Positions 24,365 through 24,472 of a DNA stretch of 24,472 bases are shown here, piece after piece (position 1 is the first letter of the stretch; the number at the start of each line of letters is the position of its first letter). Source of the DNA: an uncultured Propionivibrio sp. (lineage in GTDB: Bacteria; Pseudomonadota; Gammaproteobacteria; Burkholderiales; Rhodocyclaceae); the NCBI GenBank assembly GCA_937923255.1, contig CALAIL010000059.1, positions 1 through 24,472 on the forward strand, read 5' to 3'. Below the pieces are notes generated by a model. It did no database searches and was not told the DNA's origin. It was given only the letters and a program-made list of their open reading frames with translations. The translations under genes were made by a program, and so were the position numbers.

Positions 24365-24472
24365 ATAGCGGCTTCCTTTGCCAAAATACGGCGTTGGCTT
24401 CGCCTTGCCGTACTGCTTGTACTGTCAGCGGCTTAGCGCCTTGTCTTTGGCAAAGTCGAGCCATAGCGGCTT
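24365..24472. repeat. Nested inverted repeat resembling a Correia-type MITE, cut by the window end
   Basis: CTTTGCCAAA (24376-24385) and TTTGGCAAAG (24446-24455) are perfect ten-base arms. They enclose a second stem, TACGGC (24387-24392) with GCCGTA (24407-24412), which itself holds GGC-TTC-GCC. GTAC-N5-GTAC follows at 24409-24421. ATAGCGGCTT occurs at 24365-24374 and again at 24463-24472, exactly 98 bases on, so another unit may start at the window edge. From memory, the interior (TACGGCGTTG, GCCTTGCCGTACT, TTGTACTGTC, GCCTTGTC) closely follows the Neisseria Correia repeat. It lies just past the HAD gene. Confidence 0.65.

Overview
The window looks like a chromosomal segment of a GC-rich Gram-negative bacterium, most likely a betaproteobacterium. 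I infer this from the Kdo/heptose lipopolysaccharide genes, the rmlBDAC order, two TRAP transporters and the protein sequence style; Rhodocyclales-like is my best guess but unproven. There are 18 coding features that I would defend, one of them a truncated pseudogene. No rRNA, tRNA or CRISPR array was seen, and no complete insertion sequence.

Region 1 (1-6336) holds a D-glutamate cyclase-like (DUF4392) gene on the minus strand. It is divergent from a TAXI-type TRAP binding protein gene and its large fused permease gene. A long (788 bp) intergenic region lies between them and contains duplicated hairpin elements. A roughly 85-120 bp palindromic repeat occurs in inverted orientation at both ends of this block (about 134-255 and 6057-6180).

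Region 2 (6337-9660) is a second, unrelated TRAP transporter, dctP-dctQ-dctM, on the minus strand. It has a good sigma-54-type -24/-12 promoter candidate upstream and a perfect 12-bp hairpin between dctP and dctQ.

Region 3 (9660-16744) is envelope polysaccharide synthesis. waaC-waaA (inner-core heptose and Kdo transfer) run on the minus strand, divergent from rmlB-rmlD-rmlA-rmlC (dTDP-L-rhamnose) on the plus strand. The rml operon is followed by a 5' fragment of a type II secretion F (gspF-like) gene and about 650 bp of AT-richer, apparently decayed DNA.

Region 4 (16745-24348) looks like a membrane-lipid remodelling locus. A helix-turn-helix regulator is divergent, across an AT-rich operator-like spacer, from four closely spaced genes: a ceramidase-like CREST-family membrane hydrolase, Aas (acyltransferase/acyl-ACP synthetase), an LplT-type lysophospholipid flippase fused to a second PlsC-type acyltransferase, and a DUF3750 membrane protein. 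A HAD phosphatase gene follows. Together they could form a deacylation/flip/reacylation cycle; this grouping is the best candidate in the window for an undescribed system.

The last ~110 bp (24361-24472) is a nested inverted repeat whose interior resembles, from memory, the Neisseria Correia repeat (a MITE). It runs into the window edge.
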